Shown here in pieces: positions 31,791 through 33,668 of a stretch of 33,668 bases of DNA. The position numbers and the translations under genes were made by a program. Under the pieces are notes generated by a model. The model made no database searches, was not told the origin of the DNA, and saw nothing but the letters and a program-made list of their open reading frames with translations. Each line of letters begins with the position of its first letter. The stretch's first letter is position 1. Origin of the DNA: CAYQTL01 sp964420405 (lineage in GTDB: Bacteria > Acidobacteriota > Thermoanaerobaculia > Thermoanaerobaculales > Sulfomarinibacteraceae); NCBI GenBank assembly GCA_964420405.1, contig CAYQTL010000054.1, positions 1 through 33,668 on the forward strand. Reading direction: 5' to 3'.

Positions 31791-33668
31791 TCAGCTCTTG
31801 TAGATCTGCTGTCGCCGGAGCTCGCGGATGCGGTCTCGCAGGCGCGCCGCCTCCTCGAACTCGAGCGCCTTGGAGTGCGCCCTCATCCGCTTCTCGAGCT
31901 CGCTGATCAGCCGGTTGAGGGAGGCGCCGTCCTCGGGCAGCTCCCAGTCGGCCTCGGCGACCCGCTCCCGGGTGAGCTTCGGGCCGTAGAAGTCGAGGTT
32001 CGCCATCGCCACCAGCGGGCTCGCCACGTCCTTGACGATCGAGCGGGGCTCGATGCCGTGGGCGGCGTTGTGGGCCGCCTGGACCTCCCGCCGGCGGACG
32101 GTCTCGGCGAGCGCCCGGCGCATGGAGCCGGTCTCCCGGTCGGCGTACAGGATCGCGCGTCCGTTGAGGTTGCGGGCGGCGCGGCCGATGGTCTGGATGA
32201 GCGACGTCTCCGACCGCAGGAACCCCTCCTGGTCGGCGTCCAGGATCGCCACCAGCGACACCTCGGGCAGGTCGAGCCCCTCGCGCAGCAGGTTGATCCC
32301 CACCAGCACGTCGAACTCGCCCCGTCTGAGGTCGGCCAGGATCGCGGTCCTCTCGAGAGCGTCGATCTCCGAGTGGAGGTAGCGCACCCGCAACCCAACC
32401 TCCGCCAGGTAGGTGGTGAGGTCCTCCGACATCCGCTTGGTGAGGGTCGTCACCAGCACCCGCTCGCCGCGCGCCACCACCTGCCGGATCTCGCCGAGGA
32501 GGTCGTCGACCTGGCGCTGCGCCGGACGGACCTCGACCGCCGGATCGAGCAAGCCGGTGGGCCGGATCACCTGCTCCACCACCTCGCCACCGCTCTGCTC
32601 GAGCTCGTACGGCCCGGGCGTGGCCGACACGAACACCGCCTGGTGGAGGCGGGCCTCGAACTCCCCGAAGGTCAGTGGCCGGTTGTCGAGCGCCGACGGC
32701 AGCCGGAAGCCGTGCTCCACCAGCGTCAGCTTCCGCGACCGGTCGCCGTGGTACATGCCGGCGACCTGGGGAACCGTCTGGTGGGACTCGTCGACGATGC
32801 AGAGGAAGTCGTCCGGGAAGTAGTCGAGCAGGGTCGGCGGGGGCGCGCCGGCGACCCGTCCCGTGAGGTGGCGGGAGTAGTTCTCGATCCCCTGGCAGTA
32901 GCCGAGCTCGGTCAGCATCTCGAGGTCGAAGAGCGTCCGCTGGGACAGCCGCTGGGCCTCGAGCAGCCTGCCGGCGGCCTGCAGCTCGGCGAGCCGCTCG
33001 TCGAGCTCGACACGGATCCCGTCGATCGCGGCGAGCAGCTGCTCGCGGGGGGTCACGTAGTGGGTCCGCGGGTACACCGGCAGCCGGTCGACCGCCTCGA
33101 GCGCCCGCCCGGTGACGGGGTCGATGCGCTCGATCCGCTCCACCTCGTCGCCCCACAGCGACACTCTCACGCCGCGGTCGTCGTACGGCGGGTAGATCTC
33201 GAGCAGGTCGCCGCGGAGCCGGAAGCTGCCCGGCGCCAGGTCGAGGTTGGTGCGCTCGTACTGCATCTTGGCCAGCTGGCGCAGGATCTCGTCGAGCGGC
33301 GTGGTCATGCCGCGCTCGAACAGCTGCAGCATGCCGTAGTACGCCTCCGGCGACCCGAGGCCATAGATGCAGCTCACCGACGCGATGATGACCACGTCCC
33401 GGCGCTCGAAGAGCGACCGCGTCGCCGACAGGCGCATGCGGTCGATCTCCTCGTTGATGGAGGTCTCCTTCTCGATGTAGGTGTCCGACGACGGGACGTA
33501 CGCCTCGGGCTGGTAGTAGTCGTAGTAGGAGACGAAGTACTCGACGGCGTTGTCCGGGAAGAACGCTCGGAACTCCTGGTACAGCTGCGCCGCCAGCGTC
33601 TTGTTGTGGGAGAGCACCAGGGTCGGTCGGCCCGTGCGTGCGATCAGCTCGGCCATGGTGTAGGTCTT
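31791..33668 (-). CDS. uvrB: excinuclease ABC subunit B (UvrB), N-terminus beyond window
   Basis: The visible part is 625 residues; the frame stays open to the right edge, where KTYTMAELI continues a GTGKT-type Walker A that is cut off. UvrB is the damage-verifying helicase-like subunit of nucleotide excision repair. Seen here are the beta-hairpin region YYDYYQPEAYVP, the DEAD-like DESH box, VGINLLREGLDLPE, QTIGRAARN and the C-terminal UVR motif (ALEFEEAARLRDRIRELR) that contacts UvrC. Perhaps 40-45 residues are missing at the N-terminus. Confidence 0.96.
   Translation of the reverse strand, partial: KTYTMAELIARTGRPTLVLSHNKTLAAQLYQEFRAFFPDNAVEYFVSYYDYYQPEAYVPSSDTYIEKETSINEEIDRMRLSATRSLFERRDVVIIASVSCIYGLGSPEAYYGMLQLFERGMTTPLDEILRQLAKMQYERTNLDLAPGSFRLRGDLLEIYPPYDDRGVRVSLWGDEVERIERIDPVTGRALEAVDRLPVYPRTHYVTPREQLLAAIDGIRVELDERLAELQAAGRLLEAQRLSQRTLFDLEMLTELGYCQGIENYSRHLTGRVAGAPPPTLLDYFPDDFLCIVDESHQTVPQVAGMYHGDRSRKLTLVEHGFRLPSALDNRPLTFGEFEARLHQAVFVSATPGPYELEQSGGEVVEQVIRPTGLLDPAVEVRPAQRQVDDLLGEIRQVVARGERVLVTTLTKRMSEDLTTYLAEVGLRVRYLHSEIDALERTAILADLRRGEFDVLVGINLLREGLDLPEVSLVAILDADQEGFLRSETSLIQTIGRAARNLNGRAILYADRETGSMRRALAETVRRREVQAAHNAAHGIEPRSIVKDVASPLVAMANLDFYGPKLTRERVAEADWELPEDGASLNRLISELEKRMRAHSKALEFEEAARLRDRIRELRRQQIYKS

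Overview
The window is very GC-rich DNA from a bacterium with two membranes. A Deg-type periplasmic protease, a TamB-like AsmA-fold protein and an Omp85 outer-membrane protein all imply an outer membrane. MurE carries the DNPR motif of enzymes that add meso-diaminopimelate. The gene set and the hexanucleotide-rich intergenic repeats would suit an uncultured Acidobacteriota-like lineage (for example Thermoanaerobaculia), but that placement is only an inference from general familiarity; nothing in the window fixes the phylum.

Layout from left to right. (1) 1-420: four tRNA genes on the + strand (Pro-UGG, cut by the window edge; Arg-UCU; His-GUG; Arg-CCG), closed by a hairpin terminator. (2) 754-7071: accessory enzymes. 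These are a secreted beta-lactamase-fold serine hydrolase (+), an M14 zinc carboxypeptidase (-), a Deg-family serine protease (+), a two-gene operon of small unknown proteins (-) with an AT-rich control region, and an alpha/beta hydrolase (-). Between them lie gene-free stretches filled with modular hexanucleotide repeats. (3) 7513-22854: a complete-looking division and cell wall (dcw) operon on the - strand, in transcription order mraZ-rsmH-ftsL-ftsI-murE-murF-mraY-murD-ftsW-murG-murC-ftsQ-ftsA-ftsZ. It has a strong promoter with MraZ boxes at the right end and an intrinsic terminator at the left end. murB and ddl are absent from it. (4) 23055-30450: a divergent + strand operon, nadK-tamB-omp85. 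(5) 30685-33668: a calcium/sodium antiporter (+) and the 3' part of uvrB (-), which runs off the right edge.

The dcw genes are packed so that eight junctions share a GTGA overlap, one an ATGA overlap and one a TGATG overlap, implying translational coupling through peptidoglycan precursor synthesis (MurC-F, MraY, MurG), septal synthesis (FtsW, FtsI) and Z-ring assembly (FtsL, FtsQ, FtsA, FtsZ). The tamB/omp85 junction shows the same four-base arrangement with CTG in the start position.

I saw no CRISPR array, phage, insertion sequence or defence system. The most unusual content is non-coding: a composite repeat of about 290 bp present twice as near-copies and once as a mosaic, built from several six-base-period arrays. 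One of these arrays, (GGGATC)n, matches a G-quadruplex motif, carries a GATC in every unit and lies next to several gene starts. Other points of interest are a set of four 10-bp-spaced MraZ boxes, probable leaderless starts, and unusual residues in normally conserved motifs of FtsW and FtsA.
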